Virus record (IMG/VR): IMGVR_UViG_3300036861_000578
Coordinates: 1 to 52,740 of that record
From: a virus
Direction: 5' to 3' (one strand)
DNA length: 52,740 nucleotides
Numbering within the stretch: the stretch's first letter is position 1; each line of letters begins with the position of its first letter. The notes under the pieces were generated by a model that was given only the letters and a program-made list of their open reading frames with translations, was not told the origin of the DNA and did no database searches. Positions 46,623 to 52,740 of this stretch are shown in pieces. The translations under genes were made by a program, and so were the position numbers.

Positions 46623-46699
46623 TGCTTGAGGCGCTGCTGGAGGCCATACAGCTGGTGCTGCTGGTGCTGCTTTACGTCGAGCTGAAGAGGCGCCCATGA
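46622..46699 (+). CDS. 25-residue membrane peptide
   Basis: LEALLEAIQLVLLVLLYVEL ending KRRP: one hydrophobic helix with a basic end. ATGA-type overlaps both sides, so probably translated. Confidence 0.42.
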   Translation: MLEALLEAIQLVLLVLLYVELKRRP

Positions 46700-46926
46700 C
46701 CCACCTCGACGCCGACCTGGCCCGCGAGGCGGAACTTGACCGGCTGCTGATGGATCGCTGCGCCGCTGCCTGCTGCTGCACGGAGACGGCGACGCTGATG
46801 ACCGAATGGCTTGACCGTGCCCTGCATGGCACGAGTTGGGCCAGGGATGCCTCGACCCGCGAGGTCTGGATGACGCTGCTGGACGAGGCGCGACGCTATA
46901 GCGTGAAAGCAGGCTACCCACGATGA
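46696..46926 (+). CDS. Small helical protein, MTxLDADL start
   Basis: 76 residues: THLDADLAREAELDRLLMDR, CAAACCCTETATLMTEWLDR (Cys cluster at 22-28), VWMTLLDEARRYSVKAGYP. Its first residues are shared with the next two genes. Unrecognised. Confidence 0.5.
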   Translation: MTHLDADLAREAELDRLLMDRCAAACCCTETATLMTEWLDRALHGTSWARDASTREVWMTLLDEARRYSVKAGYPR

Positions 46927-47564
46927 CCCAGCTCGACGCCGACCTGACCGCCGAACGGTCGCGGCCTGCGTGGAAGGGGTTGTCACCGCCGTATGCCACG
47001 ATCGTGGCCGACCCGCCATGGCCGCAGCAGGGCGGTGGCCCGCTGGTGCGCGGCGTCGGTGAGCGCTTCCGGCGCCCGGACGAACGGCCCGGCCCGAGCC
47101 TGCTGCTGCCGTACTCGACCATGACCCTTGCGGAGATCGCTGCGCTCCCGGTCGGCGAGCTGGTCGGTCGCCAAGCCCACCTGTACCTGTGGGTCACCAA
47201 CGGGTTCCTCCTGGACACCAAGCCCATCCTGGCTGCGTGGGGGTTCACCTACTCCACCACGCTGGTCTGGGCCAAGGAGCCGATGGGCGGCGGCCTTGGT
47301 GGCGCCTATGGCATCGCCACCGAGTTTGTGGTGTTCGGCTATCGCGGTCGCGTCCGCGCGCGGGCCAGGGTCGGGCGTAACTGGTTCACTTGGAAACGGC
47401 CCTACAGCTACACCGGCAAGCCCATGCACTCTGCTAAGCCACCGGGCCTCCAGGATATGATCGAGCAAGTCTCGCACGGCCCCTACGTGGAGCTGTTTTG
47501 CCGGCAGCCTCGCCTCGGCTGGGACTCGTGGGGCTGGGGCTACGAACAGGCAGCCGCCCAATGA
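46923..47564 (+). CDS. MT-A70-type DNA N6-adenine methyltransferase
   Basis: 213 residues. Catalytic DPPW at 30-33 in ATIVADPPWPQQGGG; QAHLYLWVTNGFLLD and WGFTYSTTLVWAKEPMGGGL; GIATEFVVFGYRGR and SAKPPGLQDMIEQVSHGPYV, ELFCRQPRLGWDSWG, the normal order of the family. Methylates adenine in phage DNA, likely for restriction evasion. No partner restriction gene. The N-terminal TQLDADLTAER precedes the domain and repeats in the neighbours. Confidence 0.9.
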   Translation: MTQLDADLTAERSRPAWKGLSPPYATIVADPPWPQQGGGPLVRGVGERFRRPDERPGPSLLLPYSTMTLAEIAALPVGELVGRQAHLYLWVTNGFLLDTKPILAAWGFTYSTTLVWAKEPMGGGLGGAYGIATEFVVFGYRGRVRARARVGRNWFTWKRPYSYTGKPMHSAKPPGLQDMIEQVSHGPYVELFCRQPRLGWDSWGWGYEQAAAQ

Positions 47565-47710
47565 CAGCCCTGACGGATGACTTGGCCGCCGAACGGTTCG
47601 GCGATGTGGTCCGCGAACTCCAGGCCGCCCTCGACCAGGGCCCGTGGTCGCCGCTGGAGCAGCTGCGCCACCGCGCCGAGCTGCTGGCCGCCATCAAGGA
47701 CGAATCGTGA
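47561..47710 (+). CDS. Small helical protein, MTxLxxDL start
   Basis: 49 residues, ATGA overlap. TALTDDLAAERFGDVVRELQ, AALDQGPWSPLEQLRHRAEL, LAAIKDE. Helical; shares its start with the two genes before it. Unrecognised. Confidence 0.48.
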   Translation: MTALTDDLAAERFGDVVRELQAALDQGPWSPLEQLRHRAELLAAIKDES

Positions 47711-47916
47711 GGAACGTCATCTGCGACGACTGCCGATGGATGGGTGAACGCCTAACCGAAGGCCGATGGATTGAGCATGGCCCCGGCGGTCGCTACACCG
47801 AAGATGGTTTCCGGCGCGAAGTCATCCGAGCGCGAACCGCCAAACCATGCCCCAAATGTGGCAGTAAGAACATCCGGGTTCTCCGCGATCCGGTGACGGG
47901 CCGGTGGTTTCCATGA
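47707..47916 (+). CDS. Small zinc-ribbon protein
   Basis: 69 residues from a GTGA overlap. Two CxxC knuckles: CDDC at about 6-9 and CPKCGSKNIRVLRDPVTGRW at about 48-51. Looks like a rubredoxin-type/zinc-ribbon fold often found in small phage nucleic-acid binders. Function unknown. Confidence 0.58.
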   Translation: MRNVICDDCRWMGERLTEGRWIEHGPGGRYTEDGFRREVIRARTAKPCPKCGSKNIRVLRDPVTGRWFP

Positions 47917-48242
47917 CCACGGCGACCCATCCGGCGACGTTCACCTCGGCGCAGGTGTGCCGCCAGACCGGCCTCAGCTACCGGCAGCTCCACCACTACT
48001 GCCTGCGCGGCTATCTGCGGCCACAGCGGCTCATCAGAAGCAGCGGCAAACTGGTCTTCGATGGTGGCACCGGCCACGATTTCGTCTTCCCGCAGGCCGA
48101 GCTCGATATCGCCCGCATGATGGCCCGCCTGGTCGCCCTCGGCGTCACCGCAGGGTGCGCCGCTGTGGTCGCCCGCGACCCGCAGCAGCGGTGGCGGTGG
48201 CTCGCCGACGTCATGGCCGCATGCAAGGCGATGGACCCATGA
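47913..48242 (+). CDS. MerR-like HTH protein (excisionase candidate)
   Basis: 109 residues from ATG 47913. FTSAQVCRQTGLSYRQLHHY, CLRGYLRPQR is a MerR/excisionase-type winged HTH (about 10-38). The C-terminal AELDIARMMARLVALGVTAG, CAAVVARDPQQRWRWLADVM is a helical module. May direct the integrase towards excision or regulate transcription. A decayed copy of its C-terminus lies at 49262-49399. Confidence 0.65.
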   Translation: MTTATHPATFTSAQVCRQTGLSYRQLHHYCLRGYLRPQRLIRSSGKLVFDGGTGHDFVFPQAELDIARMMARLVALGVTAGCAAVVARDPQQRWRWLADVMAACKAMDP

Positions 48243-48448
48243 TGCCGGAAATCCTGAGCCGCCGCGTCCCCGGCCACGTCTGGGCGCGGGCTGGCTTCAC
48301 CTTCCACCGCGGCTTCGAGCGCGGCCACTGCTGGCAGTACCACGGGATTATCCGCCGGGACGCCTGGAAACTTGGACCGCTCGGTATCTATCTGCTGCGG
48401 ATGCCCAATCAGGTGGACGAAGAGATTGCAAAGGCACGGATGCCATGA
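48239..48448 (+). CDS. Small basic protein
   Basis: 69 residues, ATGATG start overlapping the previous stop. RVPGHVWARAGFTFHRGFER, HCWQYHGIIRRDAWKLGPLG, IYLLRMPNQVDEEIAK. Compact fold with Trp/His. Unrecognised. Confidence 0.48.
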   Translation: MMPEILSRRVPGHVWARAGFTFHRGFERGHCWQYHGIIRRDAWKLGPLGIYLLRMPNQVDEEIAKARMP

Positions 48449-48546
48449 CCGCCGTACTCGCCGATAGCCGCAACTACTGCTTGTGCGGTTCGACGTTCCA
48501 CACCCGCAGTGACCTACTCACCGTGACCAGGCTCGGCCGCCGATGA
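48445..48546 (+). CDS. 33-residue Cys-containing peptide
   Basis: TAVLADSRNYCLCGSTFHTR, then SDLLTVTRLGRR. A CLC plus His could be half of a zinc knuckle. ATGA overlaps on both sides. Confidence 0.4.
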   Translation: MTAVLADSRNYCLCGSTFHTRSDLLTVTRLGRR

Positions 48547-49085
48547 GCGACTGCCCGTTCTGCGACTATGCCGGGCCGAGCCCGGTCCTGGCCGATTATG
48601 GCGGAGCGTTCATCATTGAGCCGCTCAACCCGGTCACCCCCGGCCATCTGCTGGCGGTCACCAAAGGCCACTACGCGGATGCGCTGGAGGCTCCGGACAT
48701 GGCGGCCCGCGTGGTGGTGGCTGCTATCGACTACGCCAACCTGGTCGATGTCGGCGCCTGCAACGTGATCCTCAACAGCGGCGAGATGGCCACGCAGACG
48801 ATCCGGCACCTCCATGCCCACCTTGTCCCGAGGGTGGCTGGTGACGGGCTGCCATTGCCGTGGACCCATCTGCACCCGCACGGCGAAGAGGGCCTGGAGC
48901 TGCTGTCCGCCCGCTTCCACGACATCTACCAGAAGGAAGCCCACCGTCGCGGCGACGTGCGCCATCAGGACGCCTACGAAGATCTCCCGGAGGCGACGAA
49001 AGAGTGGGACCGAGTATTGGCCCGCTGGGTGCTGGAGCATTGGGCTCCCCGGTTCGGTTCGTCCGGGGAGCTGCCGCCGCCATGA
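48543..49085 (+). CDS. HIT-family nucleotide hydrolase/transferase
   Basis: 180 residues. HIT triad HLHAHLVPR with His89, His91, His93; Cys4/Cys7 near the start (SDCPFCDY) as in many HIT proteins; NVILNSGEMATQTIRHLHAH as the nucleotide-binding segment. Hydrolyses or transfers nucleoside phosphates. The extra C-terminal 80 residues are helical. Phage copies may remove adenylylated by-products or dinucleotide alarm signals, but the substrate cannot be told. Confidence 0.87.
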   Translation: MSDCPFCDYAGPSPVLADYGGAFIIEPLNPVTPGHLLAVTKGHYADALEAPDMAARVVVAAIDYANLVDVGACNVILNSGEMATQTIRHLHAHLVPRVAGDGLPLPWTHLHPHGEEGLELLSARFHDIYQKEAHRRGDVRHQDAYEDLPEATKEWDRVLARWVLEHWAPRFGSSGELPPP

Positions 49086-49261
49086 CCCCGACCCGTCTCG
49101 GCTGGCTCCTGCTCGCCCTCGCCGCGGTGCTGGCCGCCTACGCCGCCGACCAGCTCATCGCACGATACGGACCCGTCGGACTCGCTTACGCCGCCGCCGG
49201 CCTCGCCTTCGGCGTGCTGCTGACGTGGGTCGCCAGGCTCATCGAACGGGACCGCCCATGA
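49082..49261 (+). CDS. Small two-helix membrane protein
   Basis: 59 residues, ATGA overlap. TRLGWLLLALAAVLAAYAAD and GPVGLAYAAAGLAFGVLLTW are two membrane helices; basic ends. Unrecognised. Confidence 0.52.
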   Translation: MTPTRLGWLLLALAAVLAAYAADQLIARYGPVGLAYAAAGLAFGVLLTWVARLIERDRP

Positions 49262-49399
49262 GCCCCATGCGAGGCTGGGACAGCATCGGCCGCATGCCTA
49301 AGCATCGGCGTCAGCGCCCAACGCGCCGCCCTGGTCGCCCGCGACCCCCACCAGCGGCGCATATGGCTGAACGAGCTGCTGGAAGCGGTGAGCTCATGA
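49262..49399 (+). pseudogene. Remnant of a second MerR-like gene
   Basis: An open frame without a start codon encodes LSIGVSAQRAALVARDPHQR then RIWLNELLEAVSS. It aligns with LVALGVTAGCAAVVARDPQQ, RWRWLADVMAACK of the MerR-like gene at 47913. Its TGA (49397-49399) still overlaps the next ATG in the normal ATGA manner. Only the C-terminal module survives. An 80-residue frame from ATG 49258 covers the same DNA but is mostly Arg/Pro shadow sequence. Confidence 0.6.
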
Positions 49400-49500
49400 C
49401 CCGCAAGCATCCACTTCATCGAGATAGCCAACTCGGCTGGATGTGCCTTCGTCACGGCGGTTGCTGGCTGGCCCGCATTATTAGGCGGTTGCTACCATGA
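49396..49500 (+). CDS. 34-residue basic peptide
   Basis: TRKHPLHRDSQLGWMCLRHG, GCWLARIIRRLLP. Basic and Trp/Cys-containing; ATGA overlap both sides. May alternatively be the end of a longer frame from 49258. Confidence 0.4.
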   Translation: MTRKHPLHRDSQLGWMCLRHGGCWLARIIRRLLP

Positions 49501-50138
49501 GGCGGCCGAGGCTTCTTGACCTCTTCTCTGGTGCCGGTGGCGCGGCGATGGGCTACCACCAGGCCGGATTCGACGTAGTCGGGGTGGACATCGCCGCGCA
49601 GCCGCACTACCCGTTCGAGTTCCACCAGGCCGATGCGCTCACCTTCCCGCTAGATGGGTTCGATGCCATCCACGCCAGCGCCCCCTGCCAGCGATTCACT
49701 GCGTATGGTCGGCGACGGGGCGTTGACCGCAAACGGCATCTAGACCTAATCGGCCTCACCCGAATCCGGCTCCAGGCGACCGGGTTGCCCTACATCCTCG
49801 AGAATGTAGAAGGCGCCCCCCTTCACAACCCAATCCGGCTATGTGGCACCAGCTTCGGTCCCGATCTGCAGCGTCACCGACTGTTCGAGAGCAACACTGC
49901 CTTGGTTGGGCTTCCGTGCGATCACGACCGCAACACCTCGCGTTGGCCGCAGGCCACTAACCGTCAGAACCGGCGCCGGACGATCGAGATCGGTGTCTAC
50001 CGCATCTCACTGCGTGACCAGCGGCGAGCCATGTGCATCGGCTGGATGACCCTCGAGGAACTAAGCCAGGCGATCCCGCCCGCCTACACCCGATTCATCG
50101 GCGAGCAGCTCCTAGAGCACCTGGGAGCCGCCGCATGA
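49497..50138 (+). CDS. Short C5-cytosine DNA methyltransferase
   Basis: 213 residues. Motif I LLDLFSGAGGAAMGYHQAGF; catalytic Cys64 in SAPCQRFTAYG (motif IV); ENVEG at 102-106 (motif VI); FGPDLQRHRLFES (motif VIII); late motifs RRAMCIGWMTLEELSQAIPP, AYTRFIGEQLLEHL. Much shorter than cellular C5 enzymes because the target-recognition domain is very small, as in some phage forms. Likely protects phage DNA from host restriction. Confidence 0.88.
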   Translation: MRRPRLLDLFSGAGGAAMGYHQAGFDVVGVDIAAQPHYPFEFHQADALTFPLDGFDAIHASAPCQRFTAYGRRRGVDRKRHLDLIGLTRIRLQATGLPYILENVEGAPLHNPIRLCGTSFGPDLQRHRLFESNTALVGLPCDHDRNTSRWPQATNRQNRRRTIEIGVYRISLRDQRRAMCIGWMTLEELSQAIPPAYTRFIGEQLLEHLGAAA

Positions 50139-50506
50139 CCCAACTCCCGCAATCCGAGGACGACTGGGCTCTCACGGTCTACCAGTACGCCCGGCTGATG
50201 GGCTGGCTGTGCCACCATGGCCGCCCCGCGCAGAACCGCCGCGGCAAATGGGCAACCCCGATCCAAGGCGACCCCGGCTTCTTCGACTGGGTGTTCCTCC
50301 GTGAGCGCACGCTGTTTGTGGAGCTCAAGCGGGAAGGTGAGGACCTGACCCCCGACCAGGTCCGCTGGTACGACCGCCACCAGCGCGCCGGCAACGAGGT
50401 CTACGTCTGGCGGCCATCCGACTGGCCCCTGGTCCAGGAAGCCCTCAAACGGCGCCCGCCGAAGGTCCGCCGGGCCGGGGACGTGGACGCTGGTGGGCGG
50501 CTATGA
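50135..50506 (+). CDS. VRR-NUC family nuclease
   Basis: 123 residues. Minimal PD-(D/E)XK-type VRR-NUC core: GDPGFFDWVFLRERTLFVEL, KREGEDLTPDQVRWYDRHQR with likely catalytic Asp51, Glu63, Lys65 and Gln75. Stand-alone VRR-NUC proteins in phages cut branched DNA and assist replication, recombination or packaging. Lies directly after the cytosine methyltransferase, but is unlikely to be its restriction partner. Confidence 0.87.
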   Translation: MTQLPQSEDDWALTVYQYARLMGWLCHHGRPAQNRRGKWATPIQGDPGFFDWVFLRERTLFVELKREGEDLTPDQVRWYDRHQRAGNEVYVWRPSDWPLVQEALKRRPPKVRRAGDVDAGGRL

Positions 50507-50913
50507 CCCGACCCACCCAAGAGGCCCTCGTGCAAGCTCAGCATCAGCTGAGCGTGCTCGCGTGCGACACCGCCACCGAGGACGCCTTCAACGACCTCGC
50601 CGGCATGATCGCCCTCCTGGTCTGGGTCGACCCCGCCCTCGAGCAGGCCCGCCGGGAATCGGCAGCGGGTCCGGGTGTGCAGGTGAACACGATCGGCCGG
50701 CATGGGCTGAACCGGCCAACCGAGGACCGGCTGGCGTGGGGTGCGGAGCACGGCAACGGCCAACGCGGCGGCCCCCTCCAACCCCCCGTGGAACCTAACG
50801 ACCGGGTCTACCAGGATCTGCGGCGTATGCGGGAGGCGTGGCATCGGCAGCTCGGCAGCTGGCGCGACCGGTGGGCTGATGAGGCGAAGAGTAAGGCAGG
50901 ATGGCCGAAGTGA
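50503..50913 (+). CDS. Unknown helical protein, last of the coupled early run
   Basis: 136 residues, ATGA overlap. LVQAQHQLSVLACDTATEDA, FNDLAGMIALLVWVDPALEQ, a disordered middle, then RVYQDLRRMREAWHRQLGSW. Unrecognised. The coupled run ends here, followed by a 172-nt gap with leader copy D. Confidence 0.5.
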   Translation: MTRPTQEALVQAQHQLSVLACDTATEDAFNDLAGMIALLVWVDPALEQARRESAAGPGVQVNTIGRHGLNRPTEDRLAWGAEHGNGQRGGPLQPPVEPNDRVYQDLRRMREAWHRQLGSWRDRWADEAKSKAGWPK

Positions 50914-51007
50914 GCCACATGGCAGGCTCGGTATAGCTCGATAGGTGCGCATCGCGAACACTGCTGGTCGATCCGGTTATTGCGTCGACTTGCATGTGCT
51001 GCTTGAA

Positions 51008-51085
51008 TATACTCAGTGGAGAATGCCCCGGCGCTGAGGGAACAGCCCGGGGCGTGGCCGACCAGATCCTCGAAGGGTGGTCGAC
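51008..51085 (+). promoter_or_regulatory. Two-hairpin leader element, copy D (with promoter)
   Basis: -10 box TATACT (51008-51013). Hairpin 1: GCCCCGG (51025-51031) with CCGGGGC (51047-51053), extended by GCTG (51033-51036) and CAGC (51043-51046), loop AGGGAA. Hairpin 2: CGACCA (51059-51064) with TGGTCG (51078-51083), enclosing the ribosome site GAAGGG. ATG at 51086. Confidence 0.7.
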
Positions 51086-51745
51086 ATGGCCGATGCTACG
51101 CTGCCCAAGCGCAACCATCGTCACCGAGCGCAAACCAGCCGAGCAGTCGTCGAGCTGATACCAGCCGATCAAGCGAACAGCTGGCATGTGGCGATCTTCC
51201 GAGACCGGCACCTCAAGTGCAGCCGCAGACCCAAAACGGCCGAGCTGCTGCCGACCCTGCTTGGAGCCATCGATCTTGACGGTGCCGCCTGGGAGCACAA
51301 TTGGCATTGGCCACAGGAGACCAATCCGTACCTTGAGATAGAGCGGATCGGTTCCGTCTACTACATAGAGGCCGAAGGGCTGAACCTCGTCAAGATCGGC
51401 TATAGCATCGAGCCGCTAGTCCGAATGACGGTGCTACAGGAACAAAGCCCGGTCACGCTCCGGCTGCTGTACACCTGCACAGGTGACAGGAAGCTGGAGC
51501 ATGAGCTTCACCGCAGGTTCGCTGAGCACCGCCACCGCGGCGAGTGGTTCCGCATCACGCCTGAGATCATGGCGTTCATGCAGACCGAGATCCAGGACGC
51601 CCAGCAGCTCTATGCTCGACTTGCCCTGCCCTGGGAACCCCGGCATCCGGCACCGATGTCAACAGTCGAGGACTTGGTAGAACGCCAAGCCGACTATGCT
51701 CTGAGCCCTGCCATCAGAAGCGGATCGGTGATGCGGCGGCGATGA
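51086..51745 (+). CDS. T5orf172/GIY-YIG-type endonuclease
   Basis: 219 residues; ATG 51086 follows leader copy D. Residues 88-160 form the T5orf172 (GIY-YIG superfamily) domain: SVYYIEAEGLNLVKIGYSIE (Tyr92-Tyr93, KIG 103-105), Arg113, then CTGDRKLEHELHRRFAEHRH and Glu153 in GEWFRI. The N-terminal 85 residues are a separate, possibly DNA-binding part. Probably a mobile or recombination nuclease. It shares its leader with two HNH genes, though its catalytic fold is unrelated. Confidence 0.78.
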   Translation: MADATLPKRNHRHRAQTSRAVVELIPADQANSWHVAIFRDRHLKCSRRPKTAELLPTLLGAIDLDGAAWEHNWHWPQETNPYLEIERIGSVYYIEAEGLNLVKIGYSIEPLVRMTVLQEQSPVTLRLLYTCTGDRKLEHELHRRFAEHRHRGEWFRITPEIMAFMQTEIQDAQQLYARLALPWEPRHPAPMSTVEDLVERQADYALSPAIRSGSVMRRR

Positions 51746-52056
51746 GCCAGCACAGCCACGACAGCCGGGCCTGGCGCCGCTACGTCGCCTGGGTCAAGAC
51801 CACCGGACCCACCTGCTGGATCTGCGCGCATCCCGGCAGCGACCAGGGCGACCACGCCCTTCCCGTCAGCCTGTTCCCCGACTTGGCCGCCGATCCTGCG
51901 AACTGGCGTCCCGTGCATGGAGTGAACGGCTGCCCGCACTGCCCGCCCAACACCAGCAGGGACAAGCGCCGCAACGGCCAACCCCAACGGTGCAACCAAG
52001 CCAAGGGGGCTAAGCTGGAACTGCCCCGACCACCAGTCACGTCTAGGAGATGGTGA
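51742..52056 (+). CDS. HNH endonuclease near the right end
   Basis: 104 residues, ATGA overlap. TCWICAHPGSDQGDHALPVS gives Cys25/Cys28 and Asp37-His38; NWRPVHGVNGCPHCPP gives Asn54, His59, Cys64/Cys67; CNQAKG closes the motif. This HNH subtype is frequent beside terminase genes and may help DNA packaging; if the genome is circular or permuted, it lies about 1 kb upstream of terS. Confidence 0.8.
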   Translation: MSQHSHDSRAWRRYVAWVKTTGPTCWICAHPGSDQGDHALPVSLFPDLAADPANWRPVHGVNGCPHCPPNTSRDKRRNGQPQRCNQAKGAKLELPRPPVTSRRW

Positions 52057-52070
52057 GGAGAAGGCGAACT

Positions 52071-52277
52071 GTGAACTTCGTCTACTCCCCCGACGCAGAC
52101 GCGCTCTACATCGAGCTCAAGGCCGAGCGGGTCGGGAAGGTCGCGCGCACAGTCGAGGTCTCGCCGAGCTGCCTGGTCGACCTGGACGGTGAGGGTCGGC
52201 CGCTCGGAGTCGAGCTGCTCAATGTGTTGAGTTTGGGCGTTAGGTATTCAACCGTACGACACAAGGAGACACCATGA
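52071..52277 (+). CDS. DUF2283 protein
   Basis: 68 residues from GTG 52071, with GGAGAAGG upstream; ATG 52050 is less likely because it overlaps the ribosome site. VNFVYSPDADALYIELKAER, VEVSPSCLVDLDGEGRPLGV, ELLNV is the DUF2283 signature. Common in bacteria, often near toxin-antitoxin or phage genes; function unknown. Confidence 0.82.
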   Translation: MNFVYSPDADALYIELKAERVGKVARTVEVSPSCLVDLDGEGRPLGVELLNVLSLGVRYSTVRHKETP

Positions 52278-52447
52278 CCAAAGCCCGCATCGCCGTCGTT
52301 GGCATCGCCCTGTTCGCCATGTCCATCATCAGCATCGCCGCCGCCCTCGCCGACGCGCAGCCTCCGACCAATGGCGGAAATGGAGCGGGACAAAGCGGTC
52401 AGTGCACCGGCAACCCCGACTCGCGTCCTGCCTCCTGCGGTCCGTGA
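52274..52447 (+). CDS. Small secreted peptide
   Basis: 57 residues, ATGA overlap. Signal peptide TKARIAVVGIALFAMSIIS, cleaved near ADA at about 28; mature part QPPTNGGNGAGQSGQCTGNP is Gly/Gln-rich with two Cys. Unrecognised. Confidence 0.5.
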   Translation: MTKARIAVVGIALFAMSIISIAAALADAQPPTNGGNGAGQSGQCTGNPDSRPASCGP

Positions 52448-52454
52448 TCCGCTG

Positions 52455-52601
52455 ATGCTCGCACTCATCGCTGCTGCTCTCCTGCTCCTCGCCGCGTTCG
52501 GCGTCGACTTCGGCAAGGTCGACCTGCTCCTGCTCGGCCTCGCGTTCTGGGCTGCGCACTTCGCCGTCGGTATCGCGCTGCCGTGGCCACGACGAGGCTG
52601 A
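52455..52601 (+). CDS. Small two-helix membrane protein
   Basis: 48 residues. LALIAAALLLLAAFGVDFGK and VDLLLLGLAFWAAHFAVGIA. The pattern with FGVDFGKVDLLLLGLAFW recurs in actinophages and actinobacteria as a short membrane protein of unknown role. Confidence 0.6.
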   Translation: MLALIAAALLLLAAFGVDFGKVDLLLLGLAFWAAHFAVGIALPWPRRG

Positions 52602-52605
52602 CCCC

Positions 52606-52674
52606 ATGAGCCTCGTTACCATCCTGGTCATCGTCCTCGTCGTCATCCTCATCATCTGGGTCGTACGGCGCTGA
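52606..52674 (+). CDS. 22-residue membrane peptide
   Basis: SLVTILVIVLVVILIIWVVR: almost entirely one membrane helix with a basic end. Resembles very small phage membrane peptides near genome ends. The remaining 66 nt to the window edge are purine-rich with no gene. Confidence 0.42.
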   Translation: MSLVTILVIVLVVILIIWVVRR

Positions 52675-52740
52675 CCAGCAACGATAGGGTGAGGGGTAGG
52701 GGGGAGGGGTCGGCACGGGTGTCGAGAGGCGGCTGCCGAC

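Noticed and set aside
50135-50506. Restriction enzyme paired with the C5 methyltransferase
   Set aside because: The domain is VRR-NUC, a branch-specific nuclease type, with no target-recognition region.
52675-52740. Terminal repeat or cos site joining the window ends
   Set aside because: No shared sequence between the first and last 60 bases was seen; ends could not be shown to join.

Overview
The window reads as a near-complete or complete genome of a temperate, long-tailed (siphovirus-type) bacteriophage of a high-GC Gram-positive host, most likely an actinobacterium. The evidence is the HK97-type head module, a tape measure gene, a divergent repressor/Cro region, a tyrosine integrase, very high GC, dense ATGA/GTGA gene overlaps, frequent GTG/TTG starts behind AGGAGG-like sites, and leaderless promoters. 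Host genus cannot be told from sequence alone. It could also be a prophage lifted from a host contig, but no host genes flank it.

Layout: 37-6301 holds terminase, portal, prohead protease and major capsid protein. 6302-11173 is a sugar cassette inside the late genes: two glycosyltransferases, a C-methyltransferase of the NDP-sugar type, a GDP-mannose 4,6-dehydratase and small companions. 11282-17512 carries large beta-rich surface or fibre proteins, one with 13 QAxETETAQ-like repeats, and a secreted collagen-like protein. 17536-31424 is the neck and tail module (connector, tail terminator, tail tube, gp10-like protein, frameshifted chaperone, tape measure with an NlpC/P60-like domain, minor tail proteins). 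It is interrupted by an endonuclease VII, an HNH gene, a CgeB-like glycosyltransferase and reverse-strand accessory genes. 31686-33925 is the lysis area (amidase, holin, two HNH genes). 33972-39312 runs leftward: a block of small coupled genes, an HNH gene, the integrase and the repressor. 39313-39476 is the lysogeny switch. 39477-52674 is the early rightward operon: Cro-like regulator, many small proteins, a candidate replication initiator with iteron-like repeats, two DNA methyltransferases, a MerR-like protein, a HIT protein, VRR-NUC, GIY-YIG-type and HNH nucleases, DUF2283 and very small membrane proteins.

How it works together: the divergent promoters decide between leftward lysogeny functions and the rightward replication/modification operon. 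The late genes then build, possibly glycosylate, and release the virion.

Most unusual signals: (1) a two-hairpin 5' leader found four times on both strands, before three endonuclease genes and the first gene of a small-gene operon, with compensatory stem changes and the ribosome site in the second hairpin; (2) alternating inverted repeats at exactly 42-nt steps at the end of one gene, next to iteron-like repeats within the following initiator-like gene; (3) repeated SD hairpins that give several consecutive proteins the same C-terminal tail; (4) accessory genes with -10 boxes exactly 6 nt from the start codon; (5) a four-arm tRNA-like element with a 13-bp closing stem.
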